Part shown: positions 16,277-26,541 of the stretch, piece after piece | How the letters are laid out: each line of letters opens with the position of its first letter | Numbering within the stretch: position 1 is the stretch's first letter | DNA from: Georgenia soli | GTDB taxonomy: Bacteria > Actinomycetota > Actinomycetes > Actinomycetales > Actinomycetaceae | DNA length: 64,000 nucleotides | Assembly (NCBI RefSeq): GCF_002563695.1 | Contig: NZ_PDJI01000004.1 | Location: 1,178,001 to 1,242,000 of the forward strand | Reading direction: 5' to 3' | The notes under the pieces: generated by a model | The model's database searches: none | What the model was told of the DNA's origin: nothing | Seen by the model: only the letters and a program-made list of their open reading frames with translations | Translations under genes and position numbers: made by a program

Positions 16277-18088
16277 TCACGCCGTGGGCCGGCTGCCGCG
16301 CAGGCGGGCGAGCTCGGACTCGACGACGTCGTCGTCGAGCTTGGTGAACACGGGCGTCGGCTTCGCCACCGGAGTCCCGGGCACCACGGGCCGGGGCGTC
16401 CACGGGGCCATGTTGTCCCCGCGGCGGTAGTCGCCGGTGATGACGGGGTACGGGTCACCGCCGTCGAGGTCCTCGACCTCCTCCAGACGCGGCATGGGGG
16501 CGATGGTGCCGGTGCCGCCGAGGACACGGTCGACGTCGTTGGCCGAGTGCGGCAGGAACGGGCTGAGCATGACGTTGAGGTCGGCGACAGCCTGCGCGAG
16601 CGTGTGCAGCACGGTGGCGAGGCGCGGCCGCTGCTCGGGCGCCTTGAGCTTGAAGGGCTCGGTGCGGGTGACGTAGGTGTTCGCCTCACCGACCAGGCGC
16701 ATGACCTCGCTGAGGGCGGCGCGCTGGCGGTGGTGGGCGATGAGGTCGCCCACGGTGGTGAACCCGGCGCGGATCTGGTCACGCAGGTCGGTGTCGATCT
16801 CCTCGAGCTCGTCCGGTGCCGGGATCTCGCCGAAGTTCTTGGCGATCATCGACGCCGTGCGGTTGACGAGGTTTCCCCAGCCCGCGACGAGCTCGCCGTT
16901 GGTGCGGCGGACGAACTCGGACCACGTGAAGTCGGCGTCCTGGGTCTCGGGGCCGGCTGCGGAGATGAAGTAGCGCAGGGCGTCCGGCTGGTAGCGCTCG
17001 AGGACGTCGCGGACGTAGATGACGACGCCGCGCGAGGAGGAGAACTGCTTGCCCTCCATGGTGAGGAACTCGCTCGAGACGACCTCGGTGGGCAGGTTGA
17101 GGGTGCCGTAGGTGCCCGGCGCCCCGCCCCGCTCCCCCTCGCCGTTGTAGCCGAGCAGCTCGGCGGGCCAGATCTGGGAGTGGAAGACGATGTTGTCCTT
17201 GCCCATGAAGTAGTAGGACAGCGCCTCGGGGTCGTTCCACCACTGCCGCCAGGACTCGGGGTCGCCAGTGCGCCTGGCCCACTCGACGGAGGCGGAGAGG
17301 TAGCCGACGACGGCGTCGAACCACACGTACAGGCGCTTGGTGGGCTGGTCCTCCCAGCCTGGCACGGGGATGCCCCAGTCGATGTCCCGCGTCATGGCGC
17401 GCGGTTTGATCTCCTCGAGGATGTGCTGGCTGAACTTGATGACGTTCGGCCGCCACGTGCCGGAGGCGGCGCGGTCGTCCAGCCACTTCCCGAGCGCGTC
17501 CGCGAGCGCCGGGAGGTCGAGGAAGTAGTGGGTGGTCTCGACGAACTCCGGCGTCTCCCCGTTGATCTTGCTGCGCGGGTCGATGAGGTCGGTGGGGTCG
17601 AGCTGGTTGCCGCAGTTGTCGCACTGGTCGCCGCGGGCGTCTTGGTAGCCGCAGATAGGGCAGGTGCCCTCGATGTAGCGGTCCGGCAGGGTGCGGCCGG
17701 TGGAGGGGCTGATCGCGGACTGCGTGACCTGCTCGACCATGTACCCGTTGTCCCGGACCGTGCGGAACATCGCCTGCACCACGGCGTAGTGGTTGCGGGT
17801 GGTGGTGCGGGTGAACAGGTCGTAGCTCAGGCCGAGGGCCACGAGGTCCTCGACGATGACGCGGTTGTTGCGGTCGGCGAACTCCTTGGCGCTGACCCCG
17901 GCGGCGTCGGCGGCGACGAGGATCGGCGTGCCGTGCTCGTCCGTGCCGGAGACCATCAGCACGTCGTGGCCCGCCATGCGCATGTAGCGGGAGAAGACGT
18001 CTGAGGGGACGCCGAAGCCGGCGACGTGACCGATGTGGCGCGGCCCGTTGGCGTACGGCCAGGCCACGGCGGAGAGGATGCGCGTCAT
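16277..18088 (-). CDS. metG: Methionyl-tRNA synthetase
   Basis: 603-aa class I synthetase charging initiator and elongator tRNA-Met. The HIGH-type motif is in [14 protein letters not shown] four-cysteine zinc knuckle [17 protein letters not shown] lies at about residues 143-159. The second signature is the variant GKQFSSSRG in place of KMSKS, as in many actinobacterial enzymes. An anticodon-binding helical domain follows. No C-terminal Trbp111-like dimerisation domain is seen, consistent with its length. tatD follows after eight bases. Confidence 0.97.
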   Translation of the reverse strand: MTRILSAVAWPYANGPRHIGHVAGFGVPSDVFSRYMRMAGHDVLMVSGTDEHGTPILVAADAAGVSAKEFADRNNRVIVEDLVALGLSYDLFTRTTTRNHYAVVQAMFRTVRDNGYMVEQVTQSAISPSTGRTLPDRYIEGTCPICGYQDARGDQCDNCGNQLDPTDLIDPRSKINGETPEFVETTHYFLDLPALADALGKWLDDRAASGTWRPNVIKFSQHILEEIKPRAMTRDIDWGIPVPGWEDQPTKRLYVWFDAVVGYLSASVEWARRTGDPESWRQWWNDPEALSYYFMGKDNIVFHSQIWPAELLGYNGEGERGGAPGTYGTLNLPTEVVSSEFLTMEGKQFSSSRGVVIYVRDVLERYQPDALRYFISAAGPETQDADFTWSEFVRRTNGELVAGWGNLVNRTASMIAKNFGEIPAPDELEEIDTDLRDQIRAGFTTVGDLIAHHRQRAALSEVMRLVGEANTYVTRTEPFKLKAPEQRPRLATVLHTLAQAVADLNVMLSPFLPHSANDVDRVLGGTGTIAPMPRLEEVEDLDGGDPYPVITGDYRRGDNMAPWTPRPVVPGTPVAKPTPVFTKLDDDVVESELARLRGSRPTA

Positions 18089-18247
18089 GGGCCCAGCCTA
18101 GTTGGCACGGCGCGCGCCCCTGCCGACGGCGTCCGCTTCCGCCGTCGTCACTCTTCCGACGGCGCAGGCTCCCCCGCCGTCGTGCCTGCGTCCCCGCCCC
18201 AAGGCCGGCTCCCAGGGTGTCACCGGGCCGGGATATCGTCGGTGACC

Positions 18248-19042
18248 ATGAGCCAGATCGGAGCGCACGTCGACCAGGAGGACCCCGTCGGTGAGGCACT
18301 GGCCCGCGGCGCGGACCTCGCCCAGTTCTTCCTCGGTGACCCGCAGGGCTGGAAGGGGCCCGAGGTGCGCTACCCCGGCGGCGCGGAGGCACTGCGGAGC
18401 GCGGCGGCGGAGGCCGGCGTCACGCTGTACGTGCACTCGCCGTACGTGATCAACGTCGCGACGACGAACAACCGGATCCGCATCCCCAGCCGCAAGCTCC
18501 TCCAGCAGCACCTCAACATGGCCGCCGAGGTGGGCGCGGCCGGGCTCGTGGTGCACGGCGGTCACGTGCTCAAGGACGACGACCCGGCCAAGGGCTTCGA
18601 CAACTGGCGCAAGTGCATCGACGGGCTGGAGATGCCGGTCCCGCTGCTGATCGAGAACACGGCCGGCGGGAACCGGGCCATGGCGCGCGGCCTCGAGCGG
18701 CTGGAGCAGCTGTGGGGCGCCGTGCTCGAGGCGGACGGCGGCGACACCGTCGGGTTCTGCCTCGACACCTGCCACGCCTACGCGGGGGGCGAGCCCCTGT
18801 CGGGCATCGTCGATCGGGCGCGGGAGATCACGGGCCGCATCGACCTGGTCCACGCCAACGACAGCCGCGACGCCTTCGACTCCGGCGCGGACCGGCACGC
18901 CAACCTCGGCGAGGGCAGCCTCGACCCCGACGAGCTCGCCGACGTCGTGCGGGCCGCGGGCGCGCCGGTGGTCGTCGAGACGCCGGGCGGGGTCGCCGAG
19001 CACAGTGCCGACATCGCGTGGTTGCGCGAGCGGCTGGCCTGA
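18248..19042 (+). CDS. nfo: Deoxyribonuclease IV (AP endonuclease, Nfo family)
   Basis: Base-excision repair enzyme cutting 5' of abasic sites. The 264 aa keep the zinc ligands of endonuclease IV: His in YVHSPYVIN and VVHGGH, Glu in LIENTAGG, Asp and His in FCLDTCHAYAGG, His in VHANDS, the DRHANLGEG motif, and Glu in VVETPGG. Start ATG 18248 gives MSQIGAHVD, the family N-terminus. It is divergent from metG across about 160 bases with no other gene. Confidence 0.95.
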   Translation: MSQIGAHVDQEDPVGEALARGADLAQFFLGDPQGWKGPEVRYPGGAEALRSAAAEAGVTLYVHSPYVINVATTNNRIRIPSRKLLQQHLNMAAEVGAAGLVVHGGHVLKDDDPAKGFDNWRKCIDGLEMPVPLLIENTAGGNRAMARGLERLEQLWGAVLEADGGDTVGFCLDTCHAYAGGEPLSGIVDRAREITGRIDLVHANDSRDAFDSGADRHANLGEGSLDPDELADVVRAAGAPVVVETPGGVAEHSADIAWLRERLA

Positions 19043-19104
19043 GGACGGCGTCGGCCTCAGGACGTGGCTGCCTCAGAAGGCGGCCGGTCTGAGCGCGGGG
19101 TCCG

Positions 19105-20820
19105 TCAGCGCATGCCGAGCAGGTGCGGGACCGCGCGCTCCGAGCGCAGGTCCTGAGGGGCCGGGCCGAACGGCCTGACGTCCTGGCGGCAGACGGCCCC
19201 GTCCCGCGCCTCGAGGTCGACGAGGTACGTGGCGATCGCCGCGCTGGCGCACGTGCTCGGCACGATGGTGGTGTGGCCGTACCCCTCGACGGTGAGCACC
19301 CGCGCGTCCGGCCAGTGCTCGGCGTACGGCGCCGTGTCCCGGTACGGGGTGGCGGGGTCGAACCGCGTGCCGATCACCAGCACCGGCTCGTCGGTGGTCT
19401 GGTCCCAGGGACCGGTGTAGGCGTCCTCGTCGATGACCGGGATGAACGCGCACGGCTGGGTCGCCCAGACGCGCATGCGGCCGAAGTGGCGCGCCTCCCG
19501 CTCGGCCTCGTCGGCCTGGGCCGGGTAGCCGAGGGGGCCCGCCGGGTCCTCGGTGTCGACGCAGAGGCTGGCGTACGCGCCGCCGACGGACGGGTAGTCC
19601 TCGATCAGCCGCAGGCGTCGCAGCAGGTCACCGACGGCGTGGTGACCGGGGTCAGCGCTCTCGGACTGGGTGGTCGGGGGCTGCGGTGCGAGCGACGCGA
19701 ACGCTGCGGCGACGTCGGCCCAGAACCTCGGGTCGTACATCGTCTGGAACAGGACGGACACCGCGTCGTCGTAGCCGAACTCCGTCGTCGTCCCGTCCGG
19801 GCCGGGGACCTTCGCCGGTTCGGTGCGGAGGCGGGCCAGGACGGACTCGACGACGTCGCCGGGGTCACCGAGCGCGGCGAGCGCGCAGCCGTTCGGGCCG
19901 GCCTCCTTGCAGAGCCGGAGGAACTCGCCGTACACCTCCTCGCCGGCGACGTGCTGGCCGAGGCGCCGCGTGAGTACGCGGTCGTCCCCCTCACCCACCC
20001 ACACCTCGGGCAGGGCGGTGCCGTCGAGCGTGAGGGCACGGACCCGGTCGGGGAAGAGCTTCGCGTAGGTGGCACCGAGGAACGTGCCGTACGAGTAACC
20101 GATGTAGGTCAGCTTCTCGTCGCCGACGGCGGCGCGGAGCAGGTCCAGGTCCCGGGCCACGTTGGCGGTGGAGGCGACCGAGATCCGATCGGCGGAGAGC
20201 ACGGTGCAGGAGGTGCCGAGGGCGGCCATGGACGCGATGTAGCCGGGCTCCTCCTCGGGTGTGACCGGGAAGGCCGGGAGCGTGGAGAGGAAGGCGGACT
20301 CCTGCTTGGCGTCGCGGAAGCACGTGGCCGGGTCCGAGGCGCCGACGCCGCGGGGGTCGAAGCCGACGACGTCGAACCTCGCCCGGACCGACGGGGCCAG
20401 GAAGTCGCCGCCGAGGGCGTGGAGGGTGGCTACGCCAGGCCCGCCGGGACCGCCGAAGTTGAGGAAGAGGCTGCCGATGCGCTGGCTGGGCGCCGTGGCC
20501 GGGAGTCGGGTCAGCGCGATGGTCGTGGTGCCGGCGGCGGGGTCGTCGTAGTCGGACGGGACCTCCGCCGTCGCGCACTGGAACGCCTCGAGGCCTGCCC
20601 CGCAGCTGCCCCAGGTCAGGGACGGGACCGCCTGGGACCGGACTGTCCGATCACCCGGAGGTCGGTCGGCGTCGCGTGGCTCGGCCGTCGCCGTGACCGC
20701 CGCGGCGACCAGCATGAGCAGGGCGGCGACCGCGGCGGCGAGCTGTCGTCCGGCGGACGTGAGTCCGGCGGGGGCGACGCTGCGTCGCGGTGCGATGAGG
20801 GCGTCGTCGACCTTTCGCAT
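19105..20820 (-). CDS. Secreted alpha/beta hydrolase, tripeptidyl-aminopeptidase (TAP) type
   Basis: 571 aa with an N-terminal signal-like helix LAAAVAALLMLVAAAVTATA. Catalytic elements: nucleophile in YIGYSYGTFLGA, acidic residue in IGTRFDPATPY and His in VEGYGHTT. A TAP-type C-terminal region contains the conserved QPCAFIP. Homologues are extracellular serine peptidases that release tri- or dipeptides (Streptomyces TAP, SlpD/E). ATG 20820 has AGGAAGG just upstream. It follows the DHA2 exporter gene by 33 bases on the same strand and could be cotranscribed with it. Confidence 0.9.
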   Translation of the reverse strand: MRKVDDALIAPRRSVAPAGLTSAGRQLAAAVAALLMLVAAAVTATAEPRDADRPPGDRTVRSQAVPSLTWGSCGAGLEAFQCATAEVPSDYDDPAAGTTTIALTRLPATAPSQRIGSLFLNFGGPGGPGVATLHALGGDFLAPSVRARFDVVGFDPRGVGASDPATCFRDAKQESAFLSTLPAFPVTPEEEPGYIASMAALGTSCTVLSADRISVASTANVARDLDLLRAAVGDEKLTYIGYSYGTFLGATYAKLFPDRVRALTLDGTALPEVWVGEGDDRVLTRRLGQHVAGEEVYGEFLRLCKEAGPNGCALAALGDPGDVVESVLARLRTEPAKVPGPDGTTTEFGYDDAVSVLFQTMYDPRFWADVAAAFASLAPQPPTTQSESADPGHHAVGDLLRRLRLIEDYPSVGGAYASLCVDTEDPAGPLGYPAQADEAEREARHFGRMRVWATQPCAFIPVIDEDAYTGPWDQTTDEPVLVIGTRFDPATPYRDTAPYAEHWPDARVLTVEGYGHTTIVPSTCASAAIATYLVDLEARDGAVCRQDVRPFGPAPQDLRSERAVPHLLGMR

Positions 20821-20853
20821 GCCTTCCTTGGTAACCCGCCCCGCGGGTAGGGG

Positions 20854-22341
20854 TCAACGGGTGGAGGACCTGATCTCCTCCGGCCGTCGGAGGAAGAGGG
20901 CGGCGACGACGGTGAGGAGCGACAGCACCGCCCCGCAGAGGAAGGCCGTGCGGATCCCGCCCGCCAGGGCCGCCTCCGGGCCCAGCCCGTCCGCCGACAG
21001 GCCCGACGCGCGCGTGACCATGACGACGACGAACAGGGCAGTTCCAGCCGCGCCGGCCAGCTGCTGCAAAGTGCCGACCAGCGCGCTGCCGTGCGCGTAC
21101 AGCTCTGGCCGGACGGCACCGAGCGATGTGGTGAACAACGGCGTGAACATCAGCCCCAGCCCCACGCTCAGGACCACGTGGATGCCGAGCACGAGGAGCG
21201 ACGGCGTGCTCTCGCCGAGGAAGGTCAGGGACCAGAGAGCGGCGCTCGTGAGCACGGCACCGGGGACGACGAGCACCCGGGGCCCGCGCCGGTCGTAGAC
21301 GCGCCCGACCACCGGGCCCATCAGCCCCATGAGGAGACCGCCCGGGAGCAGGAGCAGGCCGGTGGAGAGCGGGTCGAGGCCGAGCACGTCCTGGGCGTAG
21401 ATCGGCAGCAGGATGATCGTGCCGAAGAGGGACGCCATGAGGACGAACATGAGACCGACACCGATCGCGAACATCGGCGCCAGGAGGGTCCGCAGGTCGA
21501 GGAGCGCGCGGTCGGAACGTTGGAGCGCGAGCTGCCGCAGCACGAAGGCGACGAGCGCGATCACGCCGGTGGTCAGGGGGATCCACGGCTGGAGGGTCGG
21601 CGCCCCGTGGGCGGCGGAACCGATGGCGCTCAGCCCGTAGATGAGCCCGCCGAACGCCGTCGCGGACAGGAGCACCGACAGCACGTCGATGGAGCCCGGT
21701 CGGGTGGCGGTGACGTTGCGGATCCGCGCAGCGCCGAGGCCCAGCGAGAACAGGGCGATCGGCAGCACGAGCCAGAAGAGCCAGCGCCAGTCCAGCACGC
21801 TGAGGACGAGCCCCGAGATCGTCGGGCCCAGTGCCGGCGCCACGGACATCACGATCGAGATGTTCCCCATGGTGCGGCCCCGCAGGTTCGGCGGGACCAG
21901 GGTCATGATCGTCGTCATCAGCAGCGGCATCATGATCGCCGTGCCGGTGGCCTGCACCACCCGCCCCAGCACGAGCGCGGCGAACCCCGGCGAGATCGCG
22001 CACAGCAAGGTGCCCAGGCTGAAGAGCGACATGGCTGCGAGGAACATCGGCCGCGTGTTGAAGCGCTGCAGCAGGAAGCCGGAGATCGGAATGACCACCG
22101 CCATGGTGAGCATGAACGCGGTGGTGAGCCACTGCGCCGAGGTCGCCGGCACGCCGAGCCCGTCCATGATGCGAGGCAGCGCCACGCCCATGACCGTCTC
22201 GTTGAGGATGACCACGAACGCCGAGACGAGCAGGAGCGAGATGACGAGCCGGGTGGACGGTTCCAGACGGTCGGTCGGAGCAACGGCGCCGCTCTCCACG
22301 CCGTCAGGCGCTACCTCGGTGGCGAGGCGGTTGTCAGGCAC
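20854..22341 (-). CDS. MFS transporter, DHA2 (EmrB/QacA, 14-TM) drug exporter type
   Basis: 495 aa of mostly hydrophobic helices. Motif A-like and motif C-like signatures are seen around LLQRFNTRPMFLAAM and APALGPTISGLVL, and VVQATGTAIMMPLL is typical of DHA2 proteins that use the proton gradient to expel drugs or metabolites. GTG 22341 has GGAGGA five bases upstream. The substrate is unknown and no local regulator is adjacent. The upstream gap contains dyads that might be operators. Confidence 0.9.
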   Translation of the reverse strand: MPDNRLATEVAPDGVESGAVAPTDRLEPSTRLVISLLLVSAFVVILNETVMGVALPRIMDGLGVPATSAQWLTTAFMLTMAVVIPISGFLLQRFNTRPMFLAAMSLFSLGTLLCAISPGFAALVLGRVVQATGTAIMMPLLMTTIMTLVPPNLRGRTMGNISIVMSVAPALGPTISGLVLSVLDWRWLFWLVLPIALFSLGLGAARIRNVTATRPGSIDVLSVLLSATAFGGLIYGLSAIGSAAHGAPTLQPWIPLTTGVIALVAFVLRQLALQRSDRALLDLRTLLAPMFAIGVGLMFVLMASLFGTIILLPIYAQDVLGLDPLSTGLLLLPGGLLMGLMGPVVGRVYDRRGPRVLVVPGAVLTSAALWSLTFLGESTPSLLVLGIHVVLSVGLGLMFTPLFTTSLGAVRPELYAHGSALVGTLQQLAGAAGTALFVVVMVTRASGLSADGLGPEAALAGGIRTAFLCGAVLSLLTVVAALFLRRPEEIRSSTR

Positions 22342-22692
22342 AGGTCCTCCGGTCTGGGTTCTACGGATGGCTCATCACTGAGGCAGACGGTTCGCCCGTA
22401 CTGCACACAGATGGCGACCTTGGTCGGTCGGTCGGTCGCCCCGACTGCGTCGTGTGCGCGCGTCGTGCACTCGGGACACTTCCGCGCCTCGAATCACTCG
22501 CGAGTCCGCGGCATGCTTCGTCGGCGGTCGGCGACCACTCGATTGTGGTCGGCGTGCCGGTGTCTGAAAAGCGAATATTCGCGTGCCGCGGGTCTTCCCG
22601 GTCGCCGCGCATTTTGGCGCCAGGCGGTCCACCGGGAGAATGAGCCGCAAAGCGCCCCGCCTCCCCCAGGCGGGCCGGGATCGGAGGTCGTT
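22342..22692. other. Divergent intergenic region with dyads, no gene
   Basis: This 351-base region separates the DHA2 exporter and the nicotinamidase. It holds a GGTC microsatellite near 22420-22438, a 7-bp dyad CGACCAC/GTGGTCG at 22532-22538 and 22545-22551, and a perfect AT-rich palindrome GCGAATATTCGC at 22571-22582. It is locally less GC-rich than its surroundings, as expected for promoters. No coding sequence is supported. Confidence 0.55.
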
Positions 22693-23295
22693 GTGAGCCA
22701 GAACGCCGACCAGGGCGGACGGGCCCTCATCCTCGTGGACGTCCAGCCCACGTTCTGCGAGGGGGGCGCCTTACCTTCCCCAGGAGCCAACGCCGTCTCG
22801 GAGCGGGTGGCGCGTTACACCGCTGGTCATCGTGACGAGTACGCGGCAGTGGTGACGACGCAGGACTGGCACATCGATCCGGGCTCCCACTTCTCGGACG
22901 ACCCGGACTTCGTCGACACCTGGCCCCCGCACGGGGTGGCCGGCACCCCGGAGGCCGAGCTGCACCCGGCGCTCTCGGGGCTCGCGTTCGACGCTTCCGT
23001 GAAGAAGGGGCAGTACGCCGCCGCGTACTCCGGGTTCGAGGGCACGGACGAGGAGGGACGCACCCTCGCCCAGATCCTCCGCGATGCCGACATCGCGTCG
23101 GTCGACGTGGTGGGGCTCGTGGAGTCGCACTGCGTCAAGGAGACAGCCCTGGACGCCAAGAAGCTGGGCCTGCAGACACGCGTGTTCACCGATCTCACCG
23201 TCCCGGTGAGCCCTGAGCTGGGCGCGCTCGCCCGCGAGCAGATGACCGCCGCCGGCATCACGCTCGAGGAGTCGGGGCTCGGGTCGGACTCCTAG
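22693..23295 (+). CDS. pncA: Nicotinamidase / isochorismatase-fold amidohydrolase
   Basis: 200-aa cysteine hydrolase converting nicotinamide to nicotinate for NAD salvage. The triad is visible: Asp in LILVDVQPTF, Lys in VKKGQY, and Cys in GLVESHCVKETALDA. Metal-binding residues are in TTQDWHIDPGSHF. GTG 22693 is placed by GGAGG seven bases upstream. It stands alone between the exporter and the HNH gene. Confidence 0.93.
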   Translation: MSQNADQGGRALILVDVQPTFCEGGALPSPGANAVSERVARYTAGHRDEYAAVVTTQDWHIDPGSHFSDDPDFVDTWPPHGVAGTPEAELHPALSGLAFDASVKKGQYAAAYSGFEGTDEEGRTLAQILRDADIASVDVVGLVESHCVKETALDAKKLGLQTRVFTDLTVPVSPELGALAREQMTAAGITLEESGLGSDS

Positions 23296-23363
23296 CTTCT
23301 ACCTCAATCCGTTCGGCGTACCGGAAGAATCCGTCGACGAGGCGCCGGGGTTCGTGGGCCCCG

Positions 23364-25196
23364 TCAGAAGGGTGGTTCGTCGTCGGGGTGTTCGTGGCGG
23401 GGCAGGGTGGTGACGTGTCCGTCGGGGGTGCGGCGGTAGCGGTGGCCGCTGGGGGTGGTCCAGATGAAGGTCCCGGGTTGGGGTTGTTCGACGTGGAAGG
23501 CGCCGCAGGTCTTGCGGGGGTGGTCGTGCTCGCACATGGGTGCGAGGTTGTAGACGGCGGTGTGGCCGCCGCTCGCCCAGGAGACGGAGTGGTCGAGCTG
23601 GCAGTGGCGGGCCGGGACGGTGCAGCCGGGGGCGATGCAGGTGCGGTCGCGTTCGCGGACGAGGCGGGCCATGTCGGCCGGGGGCCGGTAGGTGGTGCGG
23701 CCGACGTCGAGGACGGTGTCGGTGAAGGGGTCGACGACGACGCGGCGCCAGGTCCCGCCCAGGGCGAGGGCGCGGGCGGCCTCGTGGGTGATGGGGCCGA
23801 CGCCGTCGAGGTGGGCGATCGGCCCGTCGGGTTCGTCGCCGTAGGTGTCCAGCGGGTCCCCGTCCGGGGCGGGCGGGAAGAACGCCGACCCCCACGTACC
23901 GCCGGGCGGGCCGCCGCTGTCGCCCGGGCTGCCGGTGCCGGCCGGGCCCGGTGAAGCACCGGCGTCTGGTTCCGCGCCGGTGCCGCAGGCGGCCGCGCCC
24001 TGGGATCTCTGGGCGGCGGTGCCGACGAGGACTCCGGTGGCGGGCAGGTCCGGTGGGAGGGCGACGGCGAGGGGGACGGTGAGGTTGACGGTGATCTTGT
24101 CCGACAGGGCGAACGGACCGGTGGGGCCGCCCGGTCCGGGCGCCTCGCCGATGCGGCCGGCGGCGAACGCGCCGGCGGCCATGGCGACCGCGGCGTCGAA
24201 GCGCAGCTGGTCGGTGGTGCGGGCGTCGCCGGCGGCGCGGGCGGCGACCGCGGCGGCCTGCAGGGTCGCGTCCAGGACGATGAGCTCGTGGGCGGGGCCG
24301 TCGAGCAGCATCGTCGCGGTGCCGTCCCGCCCGGGCCGCAGGTGGGTGGCCTTGCGGGCGGCGGCGGCGCGGCGTTGCCGGTCGTGGGCGTCGGGCGGGT
24401 CGGCGGCGACCAGGGCGGCGTTCAGGTCGCGCTGGAGCTGGGGGTGGGTGCGCCGGGGCGCGGTGGGCAGGACGGTGTCCTGGACGCCCCAGGCGACCGG
24501 GCCGGGCCGGCCGGACAGGGCGGTGGCGATCATGCGGGCCTTGCGCGCGTCGATCAGCCCCGCCGCCAGCGCGTCCCCGGTGGGGGCGAGGACGCCGGTG
24601 AAGGCCTGGCCGAGGTCGACCAGCTTGCCGGCCTCCTGCCGGGTGACCCCCAGGCGCATGCCGAGCTCGTCGGCGGCGAGGTCGACGTCGCTCACGCCGC
24701 GACGGGTGGGCATTCGGCCGTGCATGGAGTCCCGTCCCGCGAGGGCGGCCGCGGCGCGGGCCGCGCCGGCCGCGGCGGCGGCCTCGACCCGGCGGAAGGC
24801 GGCCACGACCTCGACCGCGGTGTAGTCGTCGACCTCGTCGGGCTCGACCGCGAGCAGCAGGCCGAGCAGCTCCCCGTCCGGCGCCGCGTGCGCGAGCAGG
24901 CCCGCGCCTTCCTCGGACTCCGAGAGCACCGCCCCGACCGGACGCCCCCCGACCCGGCCCGGCACCGCACCCACCGGGCGTAGGGCGGGCACGAGCTGCC
25001 GGCGATCCGCCGGCCCGGCCGTGCGCTCTGGGCCGGCCGGCCCACTGTCGTGGTCGTCCTGATCGACCGGCGCGTCCGGGACGGCCGAGCCCGCGTGCCG
25101 GGCGCAGCCCACCCCCAGCCGGCACCACAGGCACCGGTCCGGACCGGCCGCCCCTGCGACGTCGTCGTCCCCCGGAATCTCAGCATCATCGCTCAT
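23364..25196 (-). CDS. DUF222 / HNH endonuclease domain protein (13E12-repeat type)
   Basis: 610 aa. A DUF222 region spans roughly residues 90-330. A low-complexity Gly/Pro/Ala linker follows (about 385-430), then a C-terminal HNH nuclease motif with CIAPGCTVPARHCQLDHSVSW and YNLAPMCEHDHPRKT. Such genes occur in many near-identical copies in actinobacterial genomes (REP13E12 family in mycobacteria) and behave like mobile or selfish repeats; their role is not established. No flanking inverted repeats or integrase were seen. Confidence 0.9.
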   Translation of the reverse strand: MSDDAEIPGDDDVAGAAGPDRCLWCRLGVGCARHAGSAVPDAPVDQDDHDSGPAGPERTAGPADRRQLVPALRPVGAVPGRVGGRPVGAVLSESEEGAGLLAHAAPDGELLGLLLAVEPDEVDDYTAVEVVAAFRRVEAAAAAGAARAAAALAGRDSMHGRMPTRRGVSDVDLAADELGMRLGVTRQEAGKLVDLGQAFTGVLAPTGDALAAGLIDARKARMIATALSGRPGPVAWGVQDTVLPTAPRRTHPQLQRDLNAALVAADPPDAHDRQRRAAAARKATHLRPGRDGTATMLLDGPAHELIVLDATLQAAAVAARAAGDARTTDQLRFDAAVAMAAGAFAAGRIGEAPGPGGPTGPFALSDKITVNLTVPLAVALPPDLPATGVLVGTAAQRSQGAAACGTGAEPDAGASPGPAGTGSPGDSGGPPGGTWGSAFFPPAPDGDPLDTYGDEPDGPIAHLDGVGPITHEAARALALGGTWRRVVVDPFTDTVLDVGRTTYRPPADMARLVRERDRTCIAPGCTVPARHCQLDHSVSWASGGHTAVYNLAPMCEHDHPRKTCGAFHVEQPQPGTFIWTTPSGHRYRRTPDGHVTTLPRHEHPDDEPPF

Positions 25197-25339
25197 GCAT
25201 CAAACATACGTTCGACCACCGACATCCGCCCCGGACCGCCCCTCTGCTGGGGACAAGCCATCATCAGGCGGAGCTGTGGACGACGCGGCACGCCATGTGG
25301 CGACGTCGAACTGCGGCTCCCTCATGCAGTGGGCCATGA

Positions 25340-25468
25340 CTCCATGGCGTCACTAGGGTTCTGATCTACGGTCCTCGGGACGAGGACGAGCTCGAGGCGG
25401 TCGTCTCGGTGATCGAGGAGAGTCTGGCGTTCGCCCGTTCCGGTCCAGGGCAGTCCCGCACGGGCTGA
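25340..25468 (+). pseudogene. Possible 3' remnant of a coding sequence in the gap 25197-25566
   Basis: The 370-base gap upstream of the HNH gene holds its promoter region but no complete gene. From 25340 to the TGA at 25466-25468 a 42-codon frame reads like real protein (LIYGPRDEDELEAVVSVIEE), yet has no start codon near its left end and is closed upstream by TGA. It may be the tail of a gene displaced by the HNH insertion. No family was recognised. Confidence 0.25.
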
Positions 25469-25566
25469 CCGGCCGTCGCAGAGCCGCGAGCGGTCCCGGT
25501 GCGGCAGCTATGGATGGCGCCGCCAGGTGCCCTGATCTCCGCGTCCGAACGCTGCGAGCTCCGCCG

Positions 25567-26505
25567 TCAGCGCCGCGCGTCCAGCGCGGCCTCGTACAGG
25601 TCGCGTTTGCCCAGCCCTGTCTCCCCCGCGACGGTCGCCGCGGCGTCCTTGAGGCGAGCTCCGCCGTCGGCGAGCGCAAGGACACGACCGACGTGGTCGG
25701 CGACCGACGGCGTCGCCGGCTCCGCACCCGCGACGACCACCGTGATCTCGCCCTTGACCCCGTCCTGCGCCCAGGCGGCGAGGTCGCCCAGGGGTTCGCG
25801 TCGGACCTCCTCGTACGTCTTGGTCAGCTCCCGGCACACGGCGGCCCGGCGGTCGGGACCGAAGGCCTCCGCCATGTCCGCGAGCGTGGCGGCGAGCCGG
25901 TGGGGCGACTCGAAGAACACCATCGTGCGCGGCTCGTCGGCAAGCGCCTGCAGCGCGCGTGACCGGTCCCCGCCCTTGCGGGGGACGAAGCCCTCGAAGC
26001 AGAACCGGTCGGTGGCCAGACCCGAGATCGCCAGCGCGGTGAGTACCGCGGACGGGCCCGGCGCCACGCTCACGCGCACCCCGGCGTCCGCGGCGACCGT
26101 GACGAGGCGGTAGCCCGGGTCGGAGACCGACGGCATCCCGGCGTCGGACACCACCAGCACCTTCGCGCCCTCCTGGGCGGCGCGGACGAGCTCCGGCGCA
26201 CGCTGGTTCTCGTTGTGCTCCTGGTAGCTGAGGACCCGACCGGTGACCTGGACACCGAGACGGCCGGCGAGCGCCCGCAGCCGTCGGGTGTCCTCGGCCG
26301 CGACGATGTCCGCCTCGGCGAGGGCTCGGCGGAGCCGGGGGGGCGCGTCGGCCGCGTCGCCGATGGGGGTGGCGGCCAGCAGGATCACGCCCGGGGCCAT
26401 GGCGGGCGCGTCAGGTATGGCGGGCGCGTCAGGTACGGCGGGCGCGTCCGCGGGATCCTGCGACGGCGTCGCCACGTCAGGGTCGGGAGCGGCGGGGACA
26501 GTCAC
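25567..26505 (-). CDS. rsmI: 16S rRNA (cytidine-1402-2'-O)-methyltransferase
   Basis: 312-aa SAM-dependent methylase of the tetrapyrrole-methylase fold acting on C1402 in the ribosomal decoding centre. The body starts [23 protein letters not shown] and contains [47 protein letters not shown] and FEGFVPRK. A 50-residue N-terminal extension with PDAPA(I/V) repeats is encoded by an 18-nt minisatellite (about 26399-26452). GTG 26505 has GGGGAG nearby. It is divergent from the PMT gene; rsmI-pmt adjacency is conserved in actinobacteria. Confidence 0.95.
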   Translation of the reverse strand: MTVPAAPDPDVATPSQDPADAPAVPDAPAIPDAPAMAPGVILLAATPIGDAADAPPRLRRALAEADIVAAEDTRRLRALAGRLGVQVTGRVLSYQEHNENQRAPELVRAAQEGAKVLVVSDAGMPSVSDPGYRLVTVAADAGVRVSVAPGPSAVLTALAISGLATDRFCFEGFVPRKGGDRSRALQALADEPRTMVFFESPHRLAATLADMAEAFGPDRRAAVCRELTKTYEEVRREPLGDLAAWAQDGVKGEITVVVAGAEPATPSVADHVGRVLALADGGARLKDAAATVAGETGLGKRDLYEAALDARR

Positions 26506-26529
26506 GCTCCCCAGTCTCCCCCATCGCCC

Positions 26530-26535
26530 TACACT
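26530..26535 (+). promoter_or_regulatory. -10 element for a leaderless PMT transcript
   Basis: TACACT lies six bases before GTG 26542, so transcription would begin at or next to the start codon. No Shine-Dalgarno sequence precedes that GTG. This supports GTG 26542 over the ATG at 26548. Confidence 0.55.
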
Positions 26536-26541
26536 CGCCGG

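Noticed and set aside
16277..18088. Degenerate KMSKS motif in MetG as inactivation
   Set aside because: FSSSRG-type variants occur in functional actinobacterial MetG, and all other motifs including the zinc knuckle are intact.
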